A DNA stretch of 60,000 nt from Hydractinia symbiolongicarpus. Taxonomy: Eukaryota > Cnidaria > Hydrozoa > Anthoathecata > Hydractiniidae. Both the position numbers and the translations under genes were made by a program. Below the pieces are notes generated by a model, which was not told the origin of the DNA, searched no databases, and saw only the letters and a program-made list of their open reading frames with translations. Below are positions 22,630-33,500 of the stretch, piece after piece. Every line of letters starts with the position of its first letter. Position 1 is the first letter of the stretch. Location: positions 64,001 to 124,000 of the forward strand of contig NC_079884.1 in NCBI RefSeq assembly GCF_029227915.1, given 5' to 3'.

Positions 22630-24135
22630 TTAATCTTTTCTATGAATGAAAGCTTGTGTCCATCCAAGAGATTTTAAAACTACCGGAACTTTAACATTTT
22701 CAGTTATTTCCTTCCAACTTTCTTTACCAACAGATCTTACTTGCATAATGTCTACTTTGCTTTCAATGTCGGGTCGTTTACACAACATATCAGGAGTGTT
22801 TGCGGTTGTGTGTGACGGCATCGATTTAGAACGATTCGTACCAGCTGTACCAAGCTGGTTATCACACTGCAGTTTTATATTTCTAACCTTCTCTACTTTT
22901 AACTGTTGAACAAGGTTGGCAATTGCAACTGAAATTTGAACATAATAGAACTTATAACTCATGTGGGAAGGTCATTAATTATGTGCTAGGGTTTTGTAGT
23001 TTTTAGGCTAGCTGTGTAACTGTGTAATTGTGTAACCAGCCTACCTTTGTATTTACGTTCCATTTCATCATTTTCTTTTTCCACCATTTCTAACAAATCA
23101 TCGGCTTGTTCTAACTTCCATTTATCTTGTTGCTGTTGTTTTTCAAAATTGTTTAGCTGCAGTTTTAAAGTAGCTATGTATTCTTTGCTAATCTCAACTT
23201 TATCTTCCAACTCTTCATTCTAAACAAAAAGAATTCATAGTTAAAAGATTTGCATTATTTTTTATTTAGAGTGATAATCAACCCTGAACTCAATGCTCTC
23301 CATCGTTTCCTGGACTCTGGAAACAAGGTTGACTGAATCCTGGAGATAAGGTTGGACCGATCTTGTAATTTCAGTGAATAATCTCAAGTAAAAGTATTCG
23401 TCTCCATGTAATTTTACATACCTCTAAGGCTAGTTCATATACATCATTTTCTTTTGATGCAAGTTCATTTCTTAAATTTGTATTCTACATGGAAGAAATA
23501 TAAACATTATTAGAAATGGAACTGAATACATAGAGCAGACGAGGTGGTTATTTTAAAAAAAACTTTTTCCTGAGAAAAGACGAAAAATTCCATACCTCTA
23601 CTGTTAGATCTTCAATTTCTTGTTCTTTTTCTTCTAATATTTTATTAAATTCATATTGTAATTCTTTATTTGTATTCTTCTGTCTTTCAAGAGCTTCTTT
23701 CAAAGATTTCACTTTCTTTAAATAGTCTTCTTCTTTAGCTTTTAACTTATTTTCATATTCTTCCTCGATCTTCTTCGACTTTGTTTGTTCACTTCTTAAT
23801 AATTCTTCCAACATGGCGACTTTTCCATCTTCCACAGCATTCTCATAAACAGCATCTTTTTCTTCGCTTGCTATCTTTACCTTTTGCTGCGAAATTCCAA
23901 TTTGTTCATCCATAACTTTACTTAACTTATAAAACTCGTCCATCATATCTTTTAACTTGTAATTTCCAAACTTCTTCCTGTTTTGAAGTGTTGACTTCTT
24001 GTTCAGTGTATCAACTTTAGCACCAACCTCCACAAATTCATCAAGCAAAGATTTCTCCGGCACAGCAGAAAGTTGATCAACGCACTGATCAAGTAATTTC
24101 GATATTACGTCATCTTCTTCCCAATATTCATCCAT
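22630..24135 (-). CDS. Coiled-coil protein, 358 residues, family not recognised
   Basis: Four exons: 23596-24135 (ATG at 24133-24135), 23422-23484, 23045-23219 and 22630-22928 (stop 22630-22632), in consistent phase. The acidic N-terminus (MDEYWEEDDVISKLLDQ) leads into about 230 residues of near-continuous heptad-rich coiled coil rich in Glu, Lys, Leu and Gln. A short Ser/Thr-containing linker follows, then a globular-looking C-terminal tail (SWKEITENVKVPVVLKSLGW). The gene appears complete and compact. Candidate roles include centrosomal, ciliary or cytoskeletal scaffolding, but coiled coils attract spurious similarity and I do not name a family. Start choice: the first in-frame ATG, with AT-rich untranslated sequence before it. 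Confidence 0.85.
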
Positions 24136-24241
24136 ATTTAAAATTATTAACTTCGAATGAAATTTGCAAGAGACTTTTCAATTCTCTTAATTTTTCACAC
24201 ACTCTTTACGGCTTAAGTAGACGAAAGAGGATGAATTAATT

Positions 24242-24249
24242 TGACGTCA
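24242..24249. promoter_or_regulatory. CRE-like palindrome TGACGTCA upstream of the coiled-coil gene
   Basis: A perfect CREB/ATF consensus TGACGTCA lies about 107 bases before the start codon, a promoter-proximal position where such sites are often functional. A second half-like word (TTTGACGTAG) follows about 30 bases on. Function is inference. Confidence 0.4.
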
Positions 24250-24477
24250 GATTTTATACTGACTTTGTAATTTGACGTAGTTATGTAAAGATAAATGTCC
24301 AATCAGAGCAATGATGTGTTGTAATAGATGTCATATCGCATTGGTGTTTTTTAAAATGGTGTAACCGTAACCAAGGTAACTCATAGATATCCTATAACCA
24401 AACACCAGGTTAATAATTTTTTTCAAAATGTAACGCTCTTTGATTTCGTGGAAGAAAAGAGGGAATTAGAGTCAGTG

Positions 24478-24725
24478 AGAACTACTCTGCAAACGTAGCC
24501 ATTTAATACTTATTTCAAGCTACGCAAACCCAATTAGTGTCCGCGCTCTGTCAAATTACTCCCTGCAACAATCCAACGGCAAACACAATTTCCCCAATTT
24601 CGCTCAAATGGGTTGTTAACCCGGCTATGGTTACATTCACTCATATTGAATCGCCGACTAGAGGAATCAAACCACATCTCCCGTACAAAGTGCGACAGTT
24701 ATAACCAGTAAGCTGAAGTGCCACA
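24478..24725 (-). mobile_element. tRNA-derived SINE, copy 2 (diverged)
   Basis: Read on the minus strand it follows copy 1 (12200-12562) through head and body: ACTGGTTATAACTGTCGCAC, a B-box-like GGTTTGATTCC (24663-24673), then GGCGATTCAA, GTAACCATAGCCGGGTTAAC and GAGCGCGGACACTAATTGGG. It is more diverged than copy 1 and has no clear simple-repeat tail. It sits about 340 bp upstream of the coiled-coil start codon. Confidence 0.75.
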
Positions 24726-24738
24726 GATATATTTTTTC

Positions 24739-24876
24739 AGAGACGCCGCCTTTTAAAGTGTCCGTTAATCAGAGATGTCCTCCTTTTGGAGTGCTTGCTA
24801 ATCAGAGATGTGCGCCTTCAGAGTGCCTGTTAACCAGGGGTGTCTTCCTTTTAAAGCGTCCGTTAAGTAGAGAGAC
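24739..24876. repeat. About four tandem 33-34-bp units
   Basis: Units of the form AGAGATGTCCTCCTTTTGGA followed by GTGCTTGCTAATC repeat with substitutions directly beside SINE copy 2. A further partial unit (AGAGAGACTACCGTC) ends the array. No coding potential. Confidence 0.65.
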
Positions 24877-26335
24877 TACCGTCATTTTGTAGTCGCGTTG
24901 CAGCAAATACGAACATAATTTTTAAAAAAAAATTTTTAAATTTCTTTTTTTGACACGTGATCAGGTACGCGGAAGATTGTTTATAAACTAAGTGGTGAAG
25001 AGATTATGGAACTATGATAAAGAGTTAACCTTGTTCCCAGGGTTTATTGGCCCTTTTTGACATTAGACGCAGAAATGAGGTTGTTTAGCAGCGGAGTATA
25101 TCTTAAAGGAAGGAAGTTAAGAGGAAGGAAAAATTAATAAATATAGCTAAGGAGCAGATTCTAAACAAAAAAATAAGAATTTTTCCTATTATTTGGTGTA
25201 TCATTAGCAAGCCCCTAGACTTTCATCAAGTTAGGAGCCAGAAAGCAGAAAAGTTTTTATGGTGGAGGAGAAGAAACAAGATCATGCTTTCAAAGCACGC
25301 TTTCTTTTTAAAAGTTGAGGTACAAAGAATCAGTTGAGATAGATCATGTGATAGCAGCTGCTTAAAGAAAATATCTCCGTAATGGCAGCCGTATGCTAGC
25401 AGACAAACAAGGATGCATAACGATGCGGGAGGTACGCACGGCGAGTGTCGATTAATTTTTCCACTGGCTAACGAGATGCATAATATTCAAGAATATGATA
25501 GGGTTTCACAAAAGCATTGATCTGGCGTTTATTTAATCAGAAGGCTGAAACTTTGTTTTGTAGAGTAGAGTGCTTTTCTGCGCCATCTTTTTTTATAATT
25601 AACATTCAGGAAGAAACCAGTAGTATTCTTTTTTTTCAGTTTATTTAAGTGATATTAGATTTGCCAGGTTTTTTAATTGTGAAGGTTGAAATATCATAAG
25701 CTCTGGAAAGTATTTATAACAGCGTTCTTAGACAATTTTTTTTTCGACCGACAGCCGTAATTCTTAACAAGGAAATTTACATCTACATACATTTTTACTT
25801 ACTTATTTATTTTTTTAATTTATTTTGATTATTTACTGAGCATTACCTCTCCAGTTCCTATTGGTACTGTTGTCTATAACGGTCCTGTGAAGGCGTCCTG
25901 GTCTGTTTAAATGACCCACGTTTAAACTACGGAAACGTGAAAATACAGCAGCGGCTCAATAAAACAACCGCTTCACCCTCGTCCTTAGTGTTTTTTGCTT
26001 TTTTGACATGGGAGATTCTCTAATATGAAAAACCAAAAAGCGCTGGAGAAGAGGGTGACAACTGCCTAAGATACCCTATTCCCATGCCACTGAATCCATA
26101 GATCTTTGAATAAAGCAAAAAGTGACCTATTGGTGATACAGTTCTGTTCCAAAAGTCAAACCGTGAAAATTACGAAAGAGATACGTTTTATTTTAGGCTA
26201 TAGAGCGTCTTTTTTCAAACAAATTGTTGGTATCTAGACGAAAGATGAACACGGTTGAGACATGGCTTGCAAGTAGTAGTTACTCAAAGTTAGGAAGTAA
26301 AGAGTTTACCGTGGTGCAGCATTAGTGAAATTTAA

Positions 26336-26468
26336 TATATAGTCGTTGACCCGTGGAAAAATCCACGGGTTCGCCCGTCCTTTTTATACCACATTGCGTG
26401 TTTCTCGCTACTTGCACAGCTAAGCTACCATTTTGCGTGGCAGACAGACAGACAGACGTATACGGCTA
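26336..26468 (+). repeat. Dispersed repeat, CGGGTTCGCCCGT family, copy B
   Basis: TAGTCGTTGACCCGTGGAAA, then a hairpin-forming ACGGGTTCGCCCGTCC, GCTAAGCTACCATTTTGCGTG and the GACAGACAGACAGACG run, closely matching copy A at 19793-19935 in the same order and spacing. Confidence 0.7.
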
Positions 26469-29074
26469 TTACTAGCCATAGTTACCACTAATGCGCCCCG
26501 AATTACTAATAACGATTTCAAACATTCAAATTTAGAACGGGATTTAAAATTAAAATGGAAAATGGTGGACGTTTGAAATCTATAAAAACTGCAGTGTTAG
26601 AACTTATTATTTTCGTTATTTTCACATTTGGCTAAGGCTCTATCTATAAAGTTAGATCTTGATTAAATATATGTACACTTTAAACGCCTCTAGCCTTCTT
26701 GTTGTGTAATTTCACGTAATCATTGCTTTTGATTTTTGGTTAAAATTCGTTCAAAAGACTTACGCATACATTTTTGACTTATCAAATCTCCAAAAATTCT
26801 TGTGCTGTAATAACAAATTGTGTCTGAAAGCTATTATGCTGAAACATTTTCCGCCAAATATGACGAATATGATAGAAATGCAGTACGGAATTGCATAGAG
26901 GCTTGTGAATAAGCTTATTGCCCAGGGGAAAATTTTTAAATAAGAAGCCCTGCGACTTGAAGATTTCCGTCATTAGCCTAAAAGATTCTGAAATTTGAAG
27001 TAGACTTTAAAACGGAGAACAATGGGGTATATAAACACATCATAAGTATCCTAATTCTCAATTATTCTTGTAATTAACGTAAAATACAACTTGATAAATA
27101 AAAAATAATTTTTTTTTACATATATATAGTATATATTCTAAAACAATAGTTAAAACTTTAACTGGATTTTTTTATAACTGATCTCGAAAATTCCAGGATG
27201 CAGGATTGCTATGTATGAACTTCACGATTCGAATATATATAATAACTTCTGAACAATTTCAATTTCAATGAATTATTACTCTGTTAAGTTACCAATAAAA
27301 TCCTTAAAAATTTCTCTCGTTGAAGATTTTTCGAAAATGCTGATGGTGCATGGTTTCATAACAAATGATCTGAAAAAGAAAGTATATTTAAAATTGAGAA
27401 AGAAGAATACAATTTTACCAGAACTGAATTAATACTAGGTTGTTTAATTATTGTCTACTTATCTGATTTAAAGTTAGAATTTATTAAAAAGATACAAATC
27501 AATGCCATGTGATACACAAAAGGTATACTATATAAATAAAAATATATATATAAATTTAGTCAAGCTGGCTTTGATATCATTGTTAAACAAGTATAATATT
27601 AAGCAGGCGATACAAGATTTTCAAACCTGTGGACAATACAGGACTTATTTTGTTGAAATCGATTTATTGAATTTTACAAATTTGATTGTTTATTATCGAG
27701 GAAATTGATTGGTCATTGTTTTCGAATTGAATTGAACAAGTTGATACAAAAAAGGGTAGACACTCAATTAATAAATTTGTCAGATTTGATAAATCAACAA
27801 CATCATTTATAATTTCAAGAAAAAACATAAAAAAGGGAAGAAAACAAAGAAACCTGTAACATACTGTGGGTAGCGTCTAGTTGTACTGCAAGGGCTAACT
27901 ATGTTATGTTATTGGTTAATTTATCAGTTCAACTTGACTGTTCCGTGCAATGAACAACAATATTTTTTCATGATTCAACAAATATCTTTTTATATATATT
28001 CTTGCGGTCTGATTCGTGTCAACCAATCACGGGCAGCCATTATGAAATGGGGTACAAATGCCGTAATTAATGTTTTTGTGGTGAAATCTTCATAAATACA
28101 ATACTGGATTTTTCAAGGAATTCTTTTTTTTTTAGTCAAATCTTTAATATGTTTTAGATACTGCTTAATTTTTGCCATTTTGCGACATTTTAACGACGTT
28201 TTACTTGTAAATTCTGTTTAAGTAAGGTTGCTACTTTGAAGGTTTGACTGTGAAAAGTCCACTTTGTTCTCCATCGGATAGCAACGAAGGAGAACATTCT
28301 GACCGCAAGAATACATGATAGCAGCCTCACAAAGATTCCTTTAGAAGTTATTTTACTCACCCAAAACGCCTATACTTTTTACGGTGTATGTGGCTTATCA
28401 GCACCCTCGTTGATAAAATTACACAGGGCAGGATAAAAGTTTTTTGTTGCTTCTGAAAAAAGGGACTCTAATGAAAGCACTATTTTGTGCAGTTCTAGCT
28501 TGATAGCTGTAGTACAAGTGAGAGTAGTTTTACGACTATTAACTTATAAAATGCAAGAATTTAAAAATAAGTATTTAGCTCCCTAGCTACATCATTAAAG
28601 CTATTACGACAAGCCAGACCATCGGGAAGGGAAGACCAACAAAATGCAAGCAGTTTTAGTCATGGCCATACACGGAATGTTCTGTTCTTGATTGACTTTA
28701 AATTGTGATGCATTTATAAATTGCGGCCTTTGGATCAACGCCATAAACCGTTCTGAGTTTAATTTCATATAAAATATAAGTAATCCTTCTACTTACTGTT
28801 AACAAGTTTCGAAACAACTTGGACAAAGAAAAACAAACCTTTTCTTGAAGATAAATTCACGACGAAGGGTTTTTATTCACGACGAAGGGTTTTTATTAGT
28901 TACAGCAGTCATTATAATTTTAGGGAAAAATTACATTTACAAAATCAACCCTATATTATATTAATATTATAATATATTATCAACTAAATGCCGGCTTTCT
29001 TACTGCGGCATCTGGCATGGGCGAAGTTCTCGCCTACCTACTTCCAGTAACTGTTGCCCCGGCTCTTAAAAGAA

Positions 29075-29208
29075 CGTTTTAATTCGAAATATAATCTCAT
29101 TTTAGACTAAATTTGACTTAAAGGGAGCTTCATTTAACTCAAACATTTGTTAAGTCGAAACTATTTTCCTTGGTACCTTGGAAGTTTGAGTTACCGTGAG
29201 TTAACTGT
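29075..29208 (-). repeat. Dispersed repeat, copy 2 of the family at 419-506
   Basis: On the minus strand this shares TTTAGTCTAAAATGAGATTA and the preceding AATGTTTGAGTTAAATGAAG block with the segment in SLC44A intron 1. Its outer part (AACTCACGGTAACTCAAAC) resembles a transposon end, but the opposite end was not found. Confidence 0.5.
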
Positions 29209-29632
29209 ATGTTAATTGTTATTTAAAGTTTTCTGCACAAGAGTATGGCTGTCCGTGTTTTCACACAAGCTACGTTAGTGGCACATGATATACAACCTAA
29301 TCACTATAAAAAAAGTGTAACCTTAGCCAATGAATAGAGAAAAAACAATATTTTTTATTTGCGATTTTTTTAAAATAATTCTTTAAAATTGAGTACCGTA
29401 AATATTAGAGTTTAAATAAAAAATACAAAAAAGTATTAAAAAAAATTCTGTTAAAATTTGAAACGTATATACACAAAGAATATAAAGTTTTAAATAAGTT
29501 AGAAGGCAATTGAATGTAAAATAATGTCTAGTTATAAAATTTGACGCTGTCAAGGTAGAATTATACTTTGTTTGTGACATTTTTATGGACGACCTTGCAG
29601 GATAAAACTCTAAAACGCGTGCGCGATAAATT

Positions 29633-31844
29633 TTAAATATGTCCGTCACATGCGTACCAAGGTGCCGACGGAACTAAATTGTCGTCGATTTTACTGCCCG
29701 TCGTTAAATGATGTGAATTAACGTCATTTATTGACGTCAGTTGTTGTCGTATATCGTTACTTAGTTCCTCAAATTCTTGTTTAATAATAACATTTGAGAC
29801 GGTATTTTTGTCAAGTGTCGTGTTGTTTTGAAGTGATATCATGTCATTGTAATTTTGAGTTAGTTCTGAATTGTCGTCCGGTATGCTTTTCTCCGGTGTC
29901 AACGGCGGACTGAACACCCTTGGATCGGGTTCGTGTGTAGAGTTACATGGGCCGGCGCATGCTCCGTCGCATTGTGGAAGTTCATTTATATTTTTAATAT
30001 TTTTTCTTAACGGATTTGATTGGTTAAATGTTTTGACGCAATTTTTCGTGCGACAGTTGTACGGCTTTTCAGTTGAATGCACGTGCATATGTTTCTTTCT
30101 GTCGGAGGAATTTGCGAAACGTCGGTCGCAACTAGGATACTCACAGGGGAATGGCTTTTCTCCTAAAATATACATGACAAAAAATTTAAAAACATATATT
30201 CTTATCTAATCTGATTTCCCAAAGACAAAGCTTTATAAAAGTGGATTAGAAACGAAGTTGTGTTGTGCGAGTAAGAAAATAAATAAATACGTTAAATTGA
30301 CGTACCTGCTCTCTTACCTGTGTGCGTCCTCTTATGAATCTTCAAATTTTCAGACCGGGCGAATAACTTCCCGCATCCCGGAAAAGGACATGGAAAAGGT
30401 TTTTCGCCGGTATGCACACGTATATGATTAACTAACTTGTATTTAGCTTTGAATGGGAGCAAATTCCTGCTGCAGTTTTGCCAGTGGCAGACATACTCGT
30501 TGTTGTCAAGCCGAGTAATGTGCTCGTCATTGATGTGTCGGACAATATCTTGCATGATTGTGAACTGTTTGTTGCATGGCTTGGATTTAGGAAATGGTGT
30601 TTGGTCTATCCACATACACGTAAGAATTTGATTGGTCGGTTGTCTGAGATACCTACAAATACAAATATTAAAATTCTTAAGGCCAAGCAAAAGAAATTTC
30701 GCTGATACAAGTTTACATATTTCCGGTTGTGTAAATTTTCCCTTTACTGCGGTTCTTGTATGTGTTAGTTTACGAGTAGAGGTTTTGTGGAATGTTAATT
30801 GTGCTTTTTAAAGGTGCATCCAATTGAAGTTGTCACAAAAGAAAATGAGAATCGGAACTTTATGTACGTGACGTCAAAAACTCGACACTAAATAAGGTAA
30901 TTCTCTTAAGGTACTTCAGCAATTGTATTCAATATATTTATAAAGTATTCTTAAAAGAGAAATTACTTAGAACTACTTAAAAAGTGTTTCCTGCCTGCAT
31001 TTTGAGGCATAAAAAAAGCGAGAAAAGTAACCCGCTATGCGAGCTTTAGTGACAATAAGGAAACGTTCATTTCCTATTTTTGTTCAGTCAAGAAAAGCAT
31101 CGAAGAGAGTAGTTGAGACTAAAAAGAAAGAAAATATCTTGTGACTTACCAGTAATTTGGATACCCAGGGTAGAAAGGTGACTGCATATAAAATTCTTGT
31201 TTAGCTGGTCCAAAAATGTCATTTACTTGTGGGTAGGCTCTATATCCAGGAAAAGAGGGCATGTTTGGAATACCTAATGGTGCAATCGATGGTCGGTGAG
31301 AATTCGGACTGGGTAGTTGGTTAGCCATGGGTGGTATTATCTCATGCGTGTAAAATGGATGCGTTTGAACGCTTGCTTTGATTTCTAAGGAGGGTTTTAT
31401 ATCCATACTGTTCATGATAGATACTGGAATGTTATTTCCAACGGCTTGAACATTGCCAGGTGCGGCAAACATACCAAAAGATTGTGTAGGATAACTGTTC
31501 ATACATGAACTTGATACTGATGTTGGGTCAAATAACGTTGAATGTGTTGTAAAAAAAGGTGCTTCTTGTCTTGTGGGTGAGCGTAAGTCGCCGTTGTAGT
31601 CGTGAGGACTTAAAGATAAACTAGACTGGGAACCAGATCTTTGAAAGGCTGTTGGTGAGCAGCTTGAGTAATAGCCTGGTGACTTATCATCCAACGACGG
31701 GCTGTGCCGATTGTGAATGGAATTAGCCGATGGTATATTTTCCAGATGGGTGGCAGAGTTATCCATACTTTCTGAAACGGAATACATTGCGTCGTTAAAA
31801 TATGATGATTCAGCGCAAATAAAGTCGGAATCTTTCACGACCAT
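29633..31844 (-). CDS. Zic: Zic-family C2H2 zinc-finger transcription factor
   Basis: Nuclear DNA-binding regulator of the Zic/GLI superfamily, which acts in neural and axial patterning. Three exons join in phase: 31150-31844 (ATG 31842-31844), 30318-30652, 29633-30162 (stop 29633-29635), 519 residues. Residues 1-231 are a Ser/Pro/Tyr-rich N-terminal region. Finger 1 (C244, C258, H271, H276) has the long inter-cysteine loop and C-x-W signature of Zic. Finger 2 (C287, C292, H308, H312) and finger 3 (C320, C325, H338, H342) are near-identical to the family, with [19 protein letters not shown] and [15 protein letters not shown]. Finger 4 (C350, C355, H368, H372) is intact ([17 protein letters not shown]). 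Finger 5 keeps two cysteines (C380, C385) but has Asn398 and Ile402 where the histidines belong. An intron splits THT|GEKP between fingers 3 and 4. An upstream in-frame ATG at 31901 precedes a probable acceptor, so the ATG at 31844 was preferred. Confidence 0.95.
29987..30055 (-). other. Degenerate fifth zinc finger of Zic
   Basis: The stretch [12 protein letters not shown] to LRKNIKNIN occupies the position of finger 5. Spacing of the cysteines is C-x4-C instead of the usual C-x2-C for this finger in Zic proteins, and both zinc-ligand histidines are replaced (LRKH..H becomes LRKN..I). The frame stays open and the rest of the exon is normal, so this is substitution rather than frameshift. Confidence 0.85.
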
Positions 31845-33500
31845 GTCTTTTTCAAATATGTAGATGCGGTTGCTAATATTAAAAAAATAATAAATAATCA
31901 ATTTATTTTTTTTCTTTTGGCACCTTCGTCTATGCTTGGCTTTGTTGCAAGTGATTACACATTAAACACGGAATTCAATAAATACATTATTTTGTGTCTC
32001 GATAAGTCAAGTTTGTTTTTAAACCTAAAAGAAAATAAACAAAGACGAACAAGTACACCGCTTAAGATTGTGGTTGATTTTTACGATGGGAGTTTGATAG
32101 CGGCGTGTCCGCTATATCAACACAGACGATTGCTACCCTGTGCAACCAGTCTATAATTTGAAGTATTTTTATTTCCCATTCGGCTTAATTAAAAAGAAAT
32201 TGTGGCGAAAAAAAAAAACTACTTGAAATGAAGCTTTGTAGTGTATTTCAATGGTTTGCCATTTATTGTTACCGGCGGGTGGTGGTGTTTCGCAACACAT
32301 TCACCGGAAGTGCGACAAGTAAAAACATCACGCGTTTACTCGCACGTACGCACACCGTCGCCATACAAGCAACGCTGTAACGTTTTTCAACACAGACAAC
32401 ACTCTTCAGCAATTCTAAGTTGATTAAACACTGAGACAAAGAAAAAATCAATGAACAATAAGAAATTGAGTTTGTTAATCACTTGACATCAGTGAGTAAG
32501 CGCCGTACCACAATTATCCAGCATGCAAATTTTACATTTCTAAACATATATATATATTTGTTTGTTTTTTTTGCTTGCATTACAAAACTAATATTGACAG
32601 GCGAATGAATTCCACATCTAAAGTTTAAAATGACGAACATGATTGCAGTATTATATTTATTGATTGATTTGTTTAGTTCGAAGATAAATAAGGGATTTTC
32701 TTTCTTGTCAAGTCACGCTCTCTCTATTGTTAACGCCTTCTTACCCAGGACGATCCATTACTTCCCTAAGTGTCCAATGACATTAAATTTTTTTAAATTT
32801 TTTGTAAATTATTAAAAGAAAGACAAAGTGTGGGTGACCGAGCTTGTCCCAGGGCATCTTGTATCTTTTCTGACCACTGATGTTCGTATCGCCGTCCCGG
32901 GGTCAGAAAATATACAAGATGCCCTGGGGACAAGGTTGGGTGGGTGACGCCAGTAGCGTCAAAGCGTAACCTAGTTGTCCATCAACTTTTAGTTCAGTCG
33001 TTTTGTTGTCTAAATTTTATTTTTTCCATATTTTTAACCTAGAAATAAATTAATGTGAAGTTTAGCAAATAATTTTTTTTTTGTTATTGGTGGAAATGAC
33101 AATAAATGTAACAGAGAGGATTTTTGTTCAATGATTATTTGTTGTGAGAATATTTGAAACCAGGAAATACAGCTAAGTTGGAAGTCAAAAGCAAAACAAA
33201 CAAAGTTAAAGACGAATATAAATAAAACATGACAGACGTTTTAAATGTTCTAAAGTTAATAATAAAGAAAAGCGTTTATTCAATTTTGGGTAAATTCCCC
33301 AAAAACATATCCAGACATCTTTATTTTTCTTGATAGAGATTGGAAAATCTGTTCTTATAAGAAAAACAAACAAACCAAGAAATTCTTAACCTCACAGTGA
33401 GTGATATTATATAGTGTGAAAGACAAACACGGTGCGAATAAGGAAGTAATTTACAAATTCTACTTACTCGAAGAGAACACTGCAAGGCTTTGTATCCTCT
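31845..33500. promoter_or_regulatory. Zic 5' flank, likely promoter and 5' UTR
   Basis: Upstream of the Zic start codon. A TTTTTTAATATTAG acceptor-like sequence about 30 bases before the ATG (minus strand) suggests a spliced 5' UTR. No clear TATA box was assigned. A palindromic repeat element is inserted at 32839-32939. Other frames in the stretch show no family resemblance. Confidence 0.35.
32839..32939. mobile_element. Palindromic MITE-like element with 9-bp direct repeats
   Basis: Arms CTTGTCCCAGGGCATCTTGT (from 32843) and its reverse complement ending at 32934 are nearly perfect over about 34 bp and enclose a short centre. GTGGGTGAC occurs immediately on both sides (32830-32838 and 32940-32948), consistent with an 8-9-bp target-site duplication of the hAT or Mutator kind. 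Related arms occur near 18968, 25026, 44893 and 58214-58289. Confidence 0.75.

Larger units (their letters stand above)
24877..29632. other. Intergenic region between the coiled-coil gene and Zic
   Basis: No gene supported. It contains one arm of the CTTGTCCCCAGGG palindrome family (about 25030), a CGGGTTCGCCCGT repeat (26336-26468), AT-rich stretches, a 13-bp inverted pair TATTCTTGCGGTC/GACCGCAAGAATA (about 27998 and 28301), a duplicated 20-bp CACGACGAAGGGTTTTTATT (28858-28897) and a dispersed repeat copy (29075-29208). Short frames here lack family resemblance. The part next to 29633 should contain the Zic 3' UTR. Confidence 0.5.

Noticed and set aside
31845-31901. Upstream ATG at 31901 as the Zic start
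   Set aside because: The added residues are an AT-driven hydrophobic run and a TTTTTTAATATTAG acceptor lies between the two ATGs, so the ATG at 31844 is more likely.
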